From contig CAJTTU010000005.1 of the NCBI GenBank assembly GCA_910579325.1, forward strand, positions 1 to 64,000: a DNA stretch of 64,000 bases. The letters are read 5' to 3'. A model generated the notes under the pieces. The model ran no database searches, was not told where the DNA came from, and was given only the letters and a program-made list of their open reading frames with translations. Origin of the DNA: an uncultured Lachnospiraceae bacterium. Its GTDB lineage: Bacteria > Bacillota > Clostridia > Lachnospirales > Lachnospiraceae. Positions 53,392-63,082 of this stretch are shown here, in pieces; position 1 is the stretch's first letter, and each line of letters opens with the position of its first letter. The position numbers and the translations under genes are program-made.

Positions 53392-54474
53392 CTATACTCT
53401 CGCCGCAATCAGATCTCCCATCTCTTTCGTCCCTACTCTGGTACACCCTTCCGACATAATATCCACGGTCCGGTACCCTTCGGAAATCACCTTCCGCACA
53501 GCGGCTTCAATGGCATCCGCGGCATCATCCAAATCAAAGGAATAGCGCAGCATCATGGCCGCCGACAGAATCGTGGCGATCGGGTTCGCCAGATCCTTTC
53601 CGGCAATGTCGGGGGCGGAGCCGTGGGAAGGCTCATACAGCCCCAGCTTTCCAGCGCCCAGGCTTGCGGAAGACAACATGCCGATGGAACCGGTAATCAT
53701 GCTGGCCTCGTCGGAAAGAATGTCGCCGAACATATTTTCCGTCAGGATCACGTCAAACTGGCCGGGGTTCATCACCAGCTGCATCGCGCAGTTGTCCACC
53801 AGCATATGGGACAAAGTGACCTCCGGATAGCCCTTCGCCACTTCCTCCACCACGCTGCGCCAGAGCCGGGAGGAGTCCAGGACGTTTGCCTTATCCACGC
53901 TGATCACATTCTTTTTCCGCTTCATCGCAATATCGAAAGCCTTTACGGCGATTCTTCTGATCTCATTTTCATCATATACCAGGGTGTCCACCGCCCGCTT
54001 TACGCCGTCCACCTCTTCCGTGTACCGTTTCCCGAAATAAAGGCCGCCGGTCAGCTCCCGGACGATCACCATATCAAAGCCATCCCCGATGATTTCTTCC
54101 TTTAACGGGCAGGCTTTGTTTAATTCCTGGTACAGATAGGCAGGGCGGATATTGGCGAACAGCTCCAAACCCTTGCGGATCGCCAAAAGCCCGGCCTCCG
54201 GCCTTAAATTCGGAGCCACGTCGTACCATCTTGAATTCCCCACGTCGCCGCCCACGGCGCCCAGAAGCACGGAGTCGCTGGCCTTCGCCGCCGCAAGCGT
54301 CTCCTCCGTTAACGGCACGCCGTAAGCGTCGATGGAAGCCCCTCCCATCAACAGTTCCCTGTATGTAAACTGACATCCAAACTTTTCCCCGGCCTTGTCA
54401 AGCACCTTTCTGGCCTCGGCCACAATCTCCGGTCCAATCCCGTCGCCGGGAATCACCGCCACATGAAATTCCAT
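53392..54474 (-). CDS. leuB: 3-isopropylmalate dehydrogenase
   Basis: 360 residues. [18 protein letters not shown] begins the isocitrate/isopropylmalate dehydrogenase fold; LLGAVGG and the metal/NAD block with [18 protein letters not shown] complete it. It oxidises isopropylmalate in leucine synthesis. The frame is open 36 codons upstream, but ATG 54474 has GGAGG and aligns with the family. leuA, leuC and leuD are not in the window. It is the first gene of the leuB-ilvD-ilvB-serC-serA operon. Confidence 0.95.
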   Translation of the reverse strand: MEFHVAVIPGDGIGPEIVAEARKVLDKAGEKFGCQFTYRELLMGGASIDAYGVPLTEETLAAAKASDSVLLGAVGGDVGNSRWYDVAPNLRPEAGLLAIRKGLELFANIRPAYLYQELNKACPLKEEIIGDGFDMVIVRELTGGLYFGKRYTEEVDGVKRAVDTLVYDENEIRRIAVKAFDIAMKRKKNVISVDKANVLDSSRLWRSVVEEVAKGYPEVTLSHMLVDNCAMQLVMNPGQFDVILTENMFGDILSDEASMITGSIGMLSSASLGAGKLGLYEPSHGSAPDIAGKDLANPIATILSAAMMLRYSFDLDDAADAIEAAVRKVISEGYRTVDIMSEGCTRVGTKEMGDLIAARV

Positions 54475-54623
54475 AACATCCTCCGTCTTGTCCTGATGCG
54501 CCCGAAAATCCACCATATCTGCCTTCCTGTTTGAAGCTGTCCGCAAACGCAGGCGGGCATACCTTTTCCGGCACGCATCCATAATGCCATCGGGGCAAAC
54601 CTGCTCTGCCCCATGATTTCTAT

Positions 54624-54652
54624 ATAGTAATCCATTTTACCGCAGATTTCAA
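54624..54652 (-). promoter_or_regulatory. Promoter candidate of the leuB-serA operon
   Basis: On the minus strand TTGAAA (54647-54652), 17-base spacer, TACTAT (54624-54629). The leader to leuB is about 145 bases and begins with a GGGGCA/TGCCCC hairpin. I see no T-box core or run of branched-chain codons in it. Confidence 0.5.
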
Positions 54653-54724
54653 CTATAAATTCCATATTTCCTTTATGCCTGTTAATTATGGCTGGTATGA
54701 GCGCAAAATGTACTTTCGGAGTCT

Positions 54725-56410
54725 CTAAACGCCGATCAGAACCTTTTTCCCCCGGAACGCAAACCCATATTTCCGTATCCGCTCCTTCGGCACGCCTTTA
54801 CTCACAAGCGCCGTCTCATATTTCTTCTCTTCGATTTGCTGCAATGCCGCCCTTACCGTATCTGTCAACTCCTTCTCATCCGCTTCATCCTGCACCTTAA
54901 ACTCCAGAATGATTCCGTCGTCATCGCCCTTTGGCTCCAGCAGGACGTCATACCGGCCAAACCCGCTTTCCCGGTTAGAGGTTACTGTGTAACGGCCGGC
55001 CAGTTCTACCAGCAATCCCAATACAAAGCCATGGTAGAAACGCTCCGGCTCTGCGGCTTCCGACGGCTTGTTCCCCGTATCAAAAGTGCTGAACGTCGCC
55101 AATGCCACTTTATTCATATAATAATTCATAGCCTTCAGGTCGCCGCCAAGCAACGCTTTGATAAAATCATTATAATTCTCATCCTGTTCCGCAAACCATC
55201 CTCTGATCATGTTCCGGAACATCAGCTCTACTTCTTTATTCGTCAGCATAAGACTGTAATACCAGCAGCCCGGTTCTTTCTCAAATTCCGCCTGAACTAC
55301 CTTCAAATAACCGCTGGCAAGCAGCAGGCTCCAGATCGCGTTTTTCTTGACATTCAATTCCCCATACACAATCTGCTCATCGATCTCCACCCGAAGACAT
55401 CCGCCCCGCAAAAGTCCTTCAAGGCTTTGCTTAATTTCTTTTGTTCCCTCCCGAATCAGCTTTCCGGCCAGGCTGTTAGAGCTGGAATTGACCCAATAAG
55501 TCCCTACCCTTCTACTATCCAGGTAATTTAAAATGGACCAGGGATTATAGATATCCGTATGGTTTCCGAAAGTAAAACCATCATACCACGCTTTCACCTC
55601 TTGCTTTTTGTCAGACATTCCAAACTCGTCCAATACTGAAAAAACTTCTTTTTCCGTAAATCCAAAACAATCCGCATATTTATCCGAGATAGTCGTTACC
55701 ACTTTCAAATTATTCAAATCCGAAAACATCGATTCCCTGCTCACCCGGGTAATCCCCGTCATAAACGCCCGTTCCAGATGGGGGTTTGTCTTAAACGTCG
55801 CGTTAAACAGACTTCTGATAAAAGACGCCAGCTCGTCCCAATACCCGTTTACATAGGCTTCCTGCATGGGCGTATCGTATTCATCCAGAAGAATAATGAC
55901 CTTTTTTCCATAATACCTGTGTAAAAAGGCCGACAGATAATGCAGGCTCATCGTAGCGTCTTCTTCATTCATCGTCTCGCAAATCCGATCAAAATATTCC
56001 TTTTCCCTGGGCGCAAGCAGATCTCCCTCCAGAAGGAAACGATTCTCCAGATACAGATTCATCAATATCTGATTCATTCTGTACCGTACTTTTTCATACC
56101 CCCGCTCCTTTACGTTGGCAAAGGAAAGACTGATCACCGGATAAGTTCCCTGCAGCTTCCGGTACTTTTCAGTTTCCCAGATGGAAAGCCCCTCAAACAG
56201 CTCCCCGCGCCCTGCGTATTTCACGGAAAAAAATTGCTCCGTCATGCTCATATTCAGCGTTTTTCCAAACCGCCTGGGTCTTGTGAGCAGCGTCACGCTG
56301 TCTCCGCTCTCCCACCATTCCGAAAGAAACGATGTTTTATCAATATAGAAGTAATTCCGGCTTCGAATCATCTCAAAATCCTGCCATCCAATACCGACTG
56401 TCCTGGTCAT
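54725..56410 (-). CDS. AAA-ATPase-like protein with PD-(D/E)XK nuclease-like C-terminus (DUF1703 type)
   Basis: 561 residues. The N-terminal AAA-ATPase-like domain has GIGWQDFEMIRSRNYFYIDK, a Walker-A variant RPRRFGKT (about 44-51) and Walker B KVIILLDEYDTP. The C-terminal domain has GRYDVLLEP and IILEFKV, which fit a PD-(D/E)XK nuclease core. The family is abundant and often multicopy in anaerobes, with no proven function; defence or mobile-element roles have been suggested. ATG 56410 has AGGAGG eight bases before it. It is a lone gene after the leuB leader region, a typical place for cargo. Confidence 0.85.
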   Translation of the reverse strand: MTRTVGIGWQDFEMIRSRNYFYIDKTSFLSEWWESGDSVTLLTRPRRFGKTLNMSMTEQFFSVKYAGRGELFEGLSIWETEKYRKLQGTYPVISLSFANVKERGYEKVRYRMNQILMNLYLENRFLLEGDLLAPREKEYFDRICETMNEEDATMSLHYLSAFLHRYYGKKVIILLDEYDTPMQEAYVNGYWDELASFIRSLFNATFKTNPHLERAFMTGITRVSRESMFSDLNNLKVVTTISDKYADCFGFTEKEVFSVLDEFGMSDKKQEVKAWYDGFTFGNHTDIYNPWSILNYLDSRRVGTYWVNSSSNSLAGKLIREGTKEIKQSLEGLLRGGCLRVEIDEQIVYGELNVKKNAIWSLLLASGYLKVVQAEFEKEPGCWYYSLMLTNKEVELMFRNMIRGWFAEQDENYNDFIKALLGGDLKAMNYYMNKVALATFSTFDTGNKPSEAAEPERFYHGFVLGLLVELAGRYTVTSNRESGFGRYDVLLEPKGDDDGIILEFKVQDEADEKELTDTVRAALQQIEEKKYETALVSKGVPKERIRKYGFAFRGKKVLIGV

Positions 56411-56634
56411 CCGCCGCACCTCCTCATCTTTGTGAAACATGCTCTGGCTAATATCTTACCACAGTTAAAATGATCTATCCAGCTTCATTTCAACTCTGCC
56501 GCCTGCCGGCAAAAATATTATATAATCGATGCCGTTTCCTGGCCAGACGGCTCCCGGCCATATTTAACGTCCCCGTCCCCTGCGGCATATACTAATAAAA
56601 AGCATATGTCTATCTTATTTCGCAGCGGACAGAC

Positions 56635-56709
56635 AAAACTGTTTCACAGGAAACGGACGTTAAAAACAATTTCACAAGAAACAGACATCAAAAACAGTTT
56701 CACAAGGGG
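56635..56709 (+). repeat. 28-base tandem repeats before the patatin gene
   Basis: Two and a half copies, with units starting at 56635, 56663 and 56691. Each carries TTTCACARG, and the first two continue to GAAAC, making TTTC-ACAG-GAAA-like inverted repeats. They lie directly upstream of the AAGGGGGG ribosome site of the patatin-like gene. They could be operator sites or a repeat in the leader. Confidence 0.75.
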
Positions 56710-56719
56710 GGATTTCACA

Positions 56720-57658
56720 TTGAGAACATGTAACGCAGTTTTTGAGGGCGGGGGCGTCAGGGGAATCGGGCACGTAGGCGCAGTGTGCAGAATGGAGCAG
56801 GGCGGCTGGCAGTTTGGGGATCTGGCCGGTTCGTCGGCCGGAGCCATCGTAGCTTCGCTGCTCGCCGCGGGCTATACGGGCAGCGAGCTGAAAAAAGAAT
56901 TGGAAACACTGGACTATATGCGTTTTAAAGGGCGGGATCTGCCGGACCGTCTGGGCATCGTCGGGAAGTCTGTTTCCCTTCTGTTCAGCCTCGGCATCTA
57001 TAACACCGATTATCTGGAAAGCTGGCTGGGCAGCCTGCTTGGCCGCAAGGGGATACGCAGCTTCAGCGATGTGGAGCGGTTCGGAAGAAAGCTGTACATT
57101 ACCGCCAGCGACCTGACAGAAAAGCGCCTGCTCGTCTTTCCGGAGGATCTTAAATATTTTACCGACGAGCCGAAAGAATTTCCCATCTCGCTGGCCGTCC
57201 GTATGAGCGTCAGCATCCCCATCTTTTTTGAGCCGGTCCGCTTAAAGGACAAATCCGGCCGGAAGCATCTGATCGTGGACGGCGGGCTTCTGAGCAATTA
57301 CCCTCTCTGGCTGTTCGACGACGGCAGGAAAACATGCCCGGCCTTCGGATTTCAGTTCATAGACGAGGACGGCTCCTGCCACTGTCCAATTTGCAAGGCC
57401 CGGCCCAATCTTGTGGACTACCTGAAAGCGATCATATCCACCAGCCTGGACGCCATCGACCGCCACAGCCTTTCCGCCGGAGATTACGAGCGGACCATCC
57501 GCATATCCGCCATGGCGGGGACAGGGGAGGACCGCCGTAAAATCAGCGCCGTCGATTTCAATATCAGCAGAGAGGACAGCCAAATTCTGTTTCAGAACGG
57601 ATGGGACGCCGCAGACCGGTTTCTGCGGGACAGGGTATCCGGGCGGACGGGCGGTTGA
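56720..57658 (+). CDS. Patatin-like phospholipase
   Basis: 312 residues from a TTG start. The oxyanion loop GGGVRGIGHVG, nucleophile S39 in GSSAG, and catalytic D187 in DGGLL make a full patatin Ser-Asp dyad. It should hydrolyse acyl ester bonds of lipids in the cytoplasm; there is no signal peptide. The frame is open upstream to 56606, but that part encodes the 28-base repeats; the TTG has AAGGGGGG eight bases before it and begins the domain. A CPIC pair lies in the C-terminal half (around residue 220). It is convergent with a HipA-like kinase gene. Confidence 0.88.
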   Translation: MRTCNAVFEGGGVRGIGHVGAVCRMEQGGWQFGDLAGSSAGAIVASLLAAGYTGSELKKELETLDYMRFKGRDLPDRLGIVGKSVSLLFSLGIYNTDYLESWLGSLLGRKGIRSFSDVERFGRKLYITASDLTEKRLLVFPEDLKYFTDEPKEFPISLAVRMSVSIPIFFEPVRLKDKSGRKHLIVDGGLLSNYPLWLFDDGRKTCPAFGFQFIDEDGSCHCPICKARPNLVDYLKAIISTSLDAIDRHSLSAGDYERTIRISAMAGTGEDRRKISAVDFNISREDSQILFQNGWDAADRFLRDRVSGRTGG

Positions 57659-57739
57659 TTTTCGTAAATTCATACACAGATCTTACACATGATAAAAATA
57701 CAAAAAATCGCTACCGATTGTTTTAATCGTTTACCGTTT

Positions 57740-58837
57740 TTACTTTACTCGTTTTTTTACAGTTTCCAGCCTCATTCTAAACATCTCCCAGTCCTGCTCC
57801 CGGTCCCCGAACCATTCCCGGCGGATCTCGCCCCGCTGGTTCAGCCCCACCCTGGCCGCCGCTTCCAGCGCCGCCTCTTTCTGGCTCAATCCGCCTGCTC
57901 CGGCGCCCATAGTCAGGCAGCCGGCTCCGTCCACGGTATCATAGGAATGGAATGCCTGGTTAAAATCCATCAGAGGATGAAGACGGATGGGCCTGTTGAT
58001 TCGGTTATCCACCAGCAGCCCCCAGTTCCCCCAGTGCCTGTCCGTGTTTCCGATCAGGTAATCCAGCAGGTTCATCATATAAAAGGAATAGCTGTCCAGC
58101 TTCAAAATCCACTGCTGGGGATCCCGCCCTCTGTTGCAGGCCCATATCTCAAACGCCTCCCTGGAAACAATCGACTGCTCCGGCGTCGTCATCAAGGGGC
58201 TGACCGATACTTTCCGCCCGTCATAGATGCCTTCCTGATAAACCACCTGGTCACACCGGAAGCACTGACAAACTTTACTGGCCAGAAGCTCGTCTTCAAC
58301 TGCCTGTTCCCCGCCGTCCTTGTACAGCCAGAATTGACCGTCTTTTCGCACCCATGCCTTGGGGAAACAGCCGTCAGTAGAAACGTCTCTGGCAAAGCTT
58401 CGGTTCTCCGCCGTCATCTGCCGGCCCCGCAGGGCAACGTCCACAAAAGCATTGTCCAGATGGTTCTCAAACAGATTGATTTCAGAAAACGAAACCTTCT
58501 CTCCTGCCTGCCTGACCCAGTAAATATCGGTCAGGGAAACACAGCGGTAGGACAGGGCGATGTAAGCCCTCTCCCTGTCCGTCACAGGCTGAACCGCGCC
58601 GATAGCGTTCAGGATTTCCTTGGCATACTGCCTGTCCAGAGTCAGCATACGGGAGGCGCACCAGTAATAAAAGTTTGTGACATTATTGACCAGCGTATCC
58701 ACATCCTCTGTTTCCTTTGCGTCCTCCAGGTATAACCCATAGGGCAGAAAACTTATATAATATATTTTACAATGACCCTGCGTATCAACCCGGGCCACCT
58801 TTCTGTCCCCATGCATAAGTTCATAAAGCTGTTTCAT
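57740..58837 (-). CDS. HipA-like kinase-fold protein
   Basis: 365 residues. The C-terminal half shows GNTDRHWGNWG (263-273), the catalytic loop of HipA-type kinases with D266 and N271, and DFNQAF (291-296) in place of DFG. K173 in WLYKDGG is a candidate ATP-binding Lys. The N-terminal 140 residues are not recognised. HipA toxins are paired with a HipB antitoxin; no such gene is adjacent, so this is probably a solitary HipA-fold kinase. A GGGGG site lies just before the ATG. Confidence 0.75.
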   Translation of the reverse strand: MKQLYELMHGDRKVARVDTQGHCKIYYISFLPYGLYLEDAKETEDVDTLVNNVTNFYYWCASRMLTLDRQYAKEILNAIGAVQPVTDRERAYIALSYRCVSLTDIYWVRQAGEKVSFSEINLFENHLDNAFVDVALRGRQMTAENRSFARDVSTDGCFPKAWVRKDGQFWLYKDGGEQAVEDELLASKVCQCFRCDQVVYQEGIYDGRKVSVSPLMTTPEQSIVSREAFEIWACNRGRDPQQWILKLDSYSFYMMNLLDYLIGNTDRHWGNWGLLVDNRINRPIRLHPLMDFNQAFHSYDTVDGAGCLTMGAGAGGLSQKEAALEAAARVGLNQRGEIRREWFGDREQDWEMFRMRLETVKKRVK

Positions 58838-58979
58838 AAAGCCCCCGTCATAAAGCAGTTTTCACGGATGTGATAACTGATGAAAAATCCGTCTGATTCT
58901 ATCATACAGGATTCTTCCTCTTTTTGAAATACCCATAATCGATTTCCCGCAGATTTTTCATGCTATCCGTTACAGACAG

Positions 58980-59021
58980 ATACGGCCTGCCGAACCAAAC
59001 GGTTCATCCGGCAGGCCGTAT
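58980..59021 (-). terminator. Hairpin after the surface-protein gene
   Basis: ATACGGCCTGCCG (58980-58992) pairs perfectly with CGGCAGGCCGTAT (59009-59021). It lies 40 bases beyond the stop at 59061. No long U-tract follows on the minus strand. Confidence 0.6.
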
Positions 59022-59060
59022 CAATCGCCGCATCCCAAAATACATTATAAGCTTTTCCGA

Positions 59061-61973
59061 TTAATCGAGGGTATTTTTCGTCAACCGGCGTATCATGGCC
59101 ATACATCCTGACAGCGACAGAATTCCGGACAGCAGATACCATCCCATATGGGATGCGTCGCCGGTGTCGGCGCTTGCTGCCGCAGCCGACACGTTTTGAT
59201 TCTGTGTTTCATTTGTTTCCGCAATCGGCAGCGTTTCTTCCGGATTTGCTGCCGGCTGTGGGTTTTTCTGCTTTCCATCTGTTCCGGAAGACGACGATTG
59301 ATTACCCGACGATGAACCTGTTCCTCCGGATGAAGTCGTTTCCTCCGGCGAAGGTGTCGTTTCTTCCGGTGAAGACGTCGTTTCCTCCGGCTTCTCACCC
59401 CAGGAGGCCGTCACCGTTACCGGATGCCCCGGCATAACAAATGTAGTGGCCGCCTGTGACGGATCGGCAAATACCACCCCGTCTCCGGAGCTCCAGCCTT
59501 TAAAGACATAACCCTCCCGGCTTCCCGCATCAACAGAGACCACCTCACCGGCGGCATAGACGCCCGCGCCGGTGACTGCGGCCTTGCTGCCGTTTACGGT
59601 CACCCCATAAGTGATCTGCTCCCAGTTCGCGGTCAGCTTCACACTTCCTTTTGGCATGGTAAATGTGGTCCGAACCGCCCGGGCATCTGTGACTGTCACA
59701 TTTTCAGGAACTGCCGTCCAACCAAGAAACCGGTAACCGGCCTTGTCACCGGCATCTATGTCAACTGTGGCCCCCTCCTGATACAGCCCTTTTCCGGTAT
59801 TTCCTGAAGCGCTTCCTGCCACCTGCGCGATATAATAATTAAATCCGCCTGTTATGTCTCCCACCTGTATGCTGCCGTCTCCTTCGATATGCTGTCCAAG
59901 TTCCTGAATGACGGCTTCGGGCGTATTGTCAGGAAGCAGCAGCGTGCCGTTCAGCACCAGCGTATCGTCTATCTTCAAATATTGAGACAGCGTATCCTGT
60001 GTCACATGTGTTTTCGCGTCAACCACCGCGCCTTCTTCTACGGTAAGGGTTGCGCCTTCCGGAACCTGAAGGATTCGGCCTTTATTACTGCCCACAACGC
60101 CCAGAGTCAGCGTTTGTCCTTTTTTTATAACTGTATTTCCATTTGCTTTATTAACATTGACATCATCCCGCATCTCTATCACAAATCCATCGATTATACC
60201 TGAATTGTTAATACTTCCGGGATAGCCAGTCAGGCATACATTGGAAAAATTACCCGTAGAATGAATCGTACCTGTGTTATCCAATACATTCTGGTTTTGC
60301 AGTATGCCTCTGTCGGATACCTGAATCGTTCCATTGTTTTCAATGATTCCGCCTCCCGAACCTGCACTATAAATCGTAGAAAGAGAACCTCCGTCCTGGA
60401 TATTAATGGTTCCGTCATTAGTCAACGTTCCTTGATTTCCATTGGCTGAATAGATCTTCAGAGAACTTGTCTCTGGAATTTCCATAATAGTTCCTTCCGG
60501 AATAGTCAGCTTCGCATCAAAATTGCGGCCTACCTGCAATGCTTTTCCCTTGGGCACATACATATTTTCATTCCATATTACATTTCCAATTACCTCTGCA
60601 ACTCCCCCAACCGTAATTGTATCCGTCGCCTGATTATAAGAAGATTGAGAATACCAGACGGTTCCACCCTGAATCTGCAGAACATATTGATATTTGGCAG
60701 TATATAAAACCGAACCATTTATCATCTCCGTTATGCCGGGCGTATAGGGAATCCCTTCGTCCGTTCCTGTATTTCCCGCATACAAAAGACCTCCGTCCAC
60801 GGTCAAATATCCATAGCTTAACGTTCCCGACGCCCCACTGCTGCTCGTATTCCCTACCGTCCGCACATCACTGGAAATCAGCCGTATACTCCCGGCCGCT
60901 CTCATTGCTCCCCCGGCATCATTAATAACAATCACTTTACTGTTTTCAATTGTAATGTCAGCCGAAGCACTTTGTGTCCACACTCCACCGCTGGCCGCGG
61001 AACCTGTCACCTTTACCTGACTGTTGTTTCGAATCGTGATGTCTGCGTCACTGGTCCATATCCCACCGGAGCCTGCATAAACAATAGAAATTTTCGCCCG
61101 GTCAATTGTAATGCCCTTCGGGGATTGAACCCCGCCCCCCTTTGACTGAATCTCCAAAGAACCGGAGCCTGTAATAACGGAACCGTCCGAATAATCCAAA
61201 CCTCCTTCCAACGCCAGTCCCAACACCATTCCGGATGCATTTGAATTTGTTTTACCTGCTGAAATCCGGTTCTCCCCTTCCAGCACTACCGTTGTCGGCA
61301 CACATACCTGAATACCCACACCGTCTGCATCGATCACGGCATTTTTCAAAGTCAGCGTTCCGCTGACCACCTTTCCTCCTTCCAGCTTCGGCGTCCAGAG
61401 AATCGTTCCGTTCCCCGCGGTATATTCTGTTTCCATGGCAGGCAGTTCTGACTGATATTGATAGCTCAGTCCTCCGCTTTTATCCTCCGGCGCCCTGAGC
61501 CCATACGCCGCAGTCACAGCATTTACCGAAACCGTTTCCGGCTCAGAAACCCTTCTTGTCTCACGAACAGTCTCCCCCGGTTCTCCCGGCTGTTTTTCCA
61601 CGTTCAGGGACGCAGCCTTCTGCTCCGCCGTATCCTCCGCCTCCTCTAAAATTTGCTGTCCTTCCGCATTCGGAGTCGTAACGCTCTTTTCACCCTTATC
61701 ACTGTTCGCTCCGATCTCTTCCTCTTCCGAATCTTCCAAAACATCCCCTTCTGCCGTATCCGCCGAATCATGGACATACGGTTCACCGCCTGCCTGTTCC
61801 GCGTAAATGGCAGGCACCGGCACGGTCCCGAAAATCAATGCCAACGCCATGACGGCCGCCGCCAGCCGGCCCGGCAGACATTCCGGCAGACGTTCCGCGA
61901 AACCGTTCCTTTGGCGATTCTCTTTATGATTCGTTCCGCCATTCATTCTGTTACGCAACCTTTTTCCGCGCAT
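59061..61973 (-). CDS. Large secreted surface protein with beta-helix-like repeats, two InlB-B-like repeats and a C-terminal anchor
   Basis: 970 residues. A long signal peptide ends near AVPAIYA-type sequence (PVPAIYA). An acidic linker follows, then a Gly/Thr/Asn-rich region with GTLTNDGTINI and ENNGTIQVSDRGIL repeats resembling a beta-helix. Two divergent InlB-B repeats (YRFLGW and YVFKGW, each ending in TASW or TANW) lie before a Ser/Thr/Glu/Pro spacer. The C-terminus has SADTGD, a hydrophobic helix and RR, like a sortase signal but without LPXTG. ATG 61973 follows AGGGGGAAG. It is probably an adhesin; the target is unknown. Confidence 0.8.
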   Translation of the reverse strand: MRGKRLRNRMNGGTNHKENRQRNGFAERLPECLPGRLAAAVMALALIFGTVPVPAIYAEQAGGEPYVHDSADTAEGDVLEDSEEEEIGANSDKGEKSVTTPNAEGQQILEEAEDTAEQKAASLNVEKQPGEPGETVRETRRVSEPETVSVNAVTAAYGLRAPEDKSGGLSYQYQSELPAMETEYTAGNGTILWTPKLEGGKVVSGTLTLKNAVIDADGVGIQVCVPTTVVLEGENRISAGKTNSNASGMVLGLALEGGLDYSDGSVITGSGSLEIQSKGGGVQSPKGITIDRAKISIVYAGSGGIWTSDADITIRNNSQVKVTGSAASGGVWTQSASADITIENSKVIVINDAGGAMRAAGSIRLISSDVRTVGNTSSSGASGTLSYGYLTVDGGLLYAGNTGTDEGIPYTPGITEMINGSVLYTAKYQYVLQIQGGTVWYSQSSYNQATDTITVGGVAEVIGNVIWNENMYVPKGKALQVGRNFDAKLTIPEGTIMEIPETSSLKIYSANGNQGTLTNDGTINIQDGGSLSTIYSAGSGGGIIENNGTIQVSDRGILQNQNVLDNTGTIHSTGNFSNVCLTGYPGSINNSGIIDGFVIEMRDDVNVNKANGNTVIKKGQTLTLGVVGSNKGRILQVPEGATLTVEEGAVVDAKTHVTQDTLSQYLKIDDTLVLNGTLLLPDNTPEAVIQELGQHIEGDGSIQVGDITGGFNYYIAQVAGSASGNTGKGLYQEGATVDIDAGDKAGYRFLGWTAVPENVTVTDARAVRTTFTMPKGSVKLTANWEQITYGVTVNGSKAAVTGAGVYAAGEVVSVDAGSREGYVFKGWSSGDGVVFADPSQAATTFVMPGHPVTVTASWGEKPEETTSSPEETTPSPEETTSSGGTGSSSGNQSSSSGTDGKQKNPQPAANPEETLPIAETNETQNQNVSAAAASADTGDASHMGWYLLSGILSLSGCMAMIRRLTKNTLD

Positions 61974-62305
61974 CTTAACTTCCCCCTGTCTGATTTCAGG
62001 AGCATTTCCGGCTGCTCCCTGACGCCTGTTTTTCGTTTTTATGCACGCTTGGAGTCTCACAAAAGCAGGTGCTGAGAGATTCCGGGCGTGCATTTTTACG
62101 GCTGCGGCTCTTACATTCCTGAGAATCCTCATTTTACCCCGCAGTTATTTAAAACCATACGGCATTTACACATGCTTTTCCATATGCGCGGCACGAATCG
62201 TAAAAATCCGTCACAAATTGCGTGATAGCATTTTTCGTGATTTTATATTATAATTTACAGAGTTGAATCAATCGATCAAAAGGAAAATCACAAGGGGAGA
62301 TTTCG
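61974..62305. promoter_or_regulatory. Divergent intergenic region of 332 bases
   Basis: Leaders of the surface protein (minus) and the LytTR regulator (plus). A TATAAT at 62249-62254 could be the -10 for the regulator, but no good -35 lies at 17 bases. On the minus side a CAGGAGCA/TGCTCCCTG hairpin (61997-62020) sits near the surface-protein ribosome site. LytTR-type regulators bind direct repeats; none is obvious by eye. Confidence 0.45.
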
Positions 62306-63082
62306 ATGCGGATTGCCATCGTAGAGGACATTGCCACAGAACGGGAGCAATTAAGAGACAGGCTGAACGGCCAGCTTGCCCGCCTTGCGCTGGAGGCTGA
62401 AATTTTGGCGTTCGGCTCCGGCACGACCTTTCTTCTGGCCGCCGGGGAAGAACGGTTTGACCTGGTATTCCTGGATATTTATCTGGAACAGGAGAATGGA
62501 GTTGATACGGCGAGAGAGCTGCGCCGGTTTGATCCGGACTGTATTCTTGTTTTCCTGACCACATCTGCGGATCATGCTCTGGACGGTTTTCGCGTCCGGG
62601 CCTTCCACTATCTGGTAAAGCCCTGTGCGGACGGAGAACTGGCCGCTCTGTTTGACGAAATCATAAAGCGTTTTCCCGTCCCCGACAGATACATCGAAGT
62701 AAACACGGCGGGCGGCCCCGTCCGCCTGCGGTTCCGGGAGATTCTGTACGCGGAACACTACCGGCATCAGATTTATATTTACGGAACCGACGGACAGAAA
62801 ACCGTAACGCGCCAGACCTTTCGTGAATTTACCGCAGGCCTGACAGACAAACGTTTTTTCCTCTGCAGCCGGGGCGTACTCGTCAACCTGGAATATGCGG
62901 AAGATTTTGACGGCATGGATTTTATTCTGAAAAGCGGACAAAGAATTCCGGTAAGCCGTGATCTTGCCAAAACAGCTAGACAGACCTTCTGCGACTTTCT
63001 GTTTGAAACAACGAAAATCTGTACCCCCCCCCGTACTCCGGAAAAAGATCTGCGGAACGATAATCGAGGACTACTGCCATGA
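62306..63082 (+). CDS. LytTR-family response regulator (AgrA-like)
   Basis: 258 residues. The receiver has AIVEDIATER and phospho-acceptor D57 (LVFLDIYL), with the switch Lys in HYLVKPC. The LytTR DNA-binding domain covers about 130-235 (LYAEHYRHQIYIYG; FLCSRGVLVNLEYAEDF). Such regulators usually respond to a GHKL kinase and a peptide or cell-envelope signal; a kinase gene follows with ATGA overlap. AGGGGAG precedes the ATG. The divergent surface protein is a natural candidate target (inference). Confidence 0.92.
   Translation: MRIAIVEDIATEREQLRDRLNGQLARLALEAEILAFGSGTTFLLAAGEERFDLVFLDIYLEQENGVDTARELRRFDPDCILVFLTTSADHALDGFRVRAFHYLVKPCADGELAALFDEIIKRFPVPDRYIEVNTAGGPVRLRFREILYAEHYRHQIYIYGTDGQKTVTRQTFREFTAGLTDKRFFLCSRGVLVNLEYAEDFDGMDFILKSGQRIPVSRDLAKTARQTFCDFLFETTKICTPPRTPEKDLRNDNRGLLP

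Noticed and set aside
54475..54623. T-box or leucine leader peptide upstream of leuB
   Set aside because: No T-box core sequence and no run of Leu, Val or Ile codons is visible; the short ORFs there have no special composition.
56720..57658. CBASS-type defence operon with a patatin effector
   Set aside because: No nucleotide cyclase or accessory gene is adjacent; the neighbours are on the other strand.
57740..58837. HipAB toxin-antitoxin module
   Set aside because: No HipB-like helix-turn-helix gene precedes or follows the HipA-like gene, so a module cannot be claimed.
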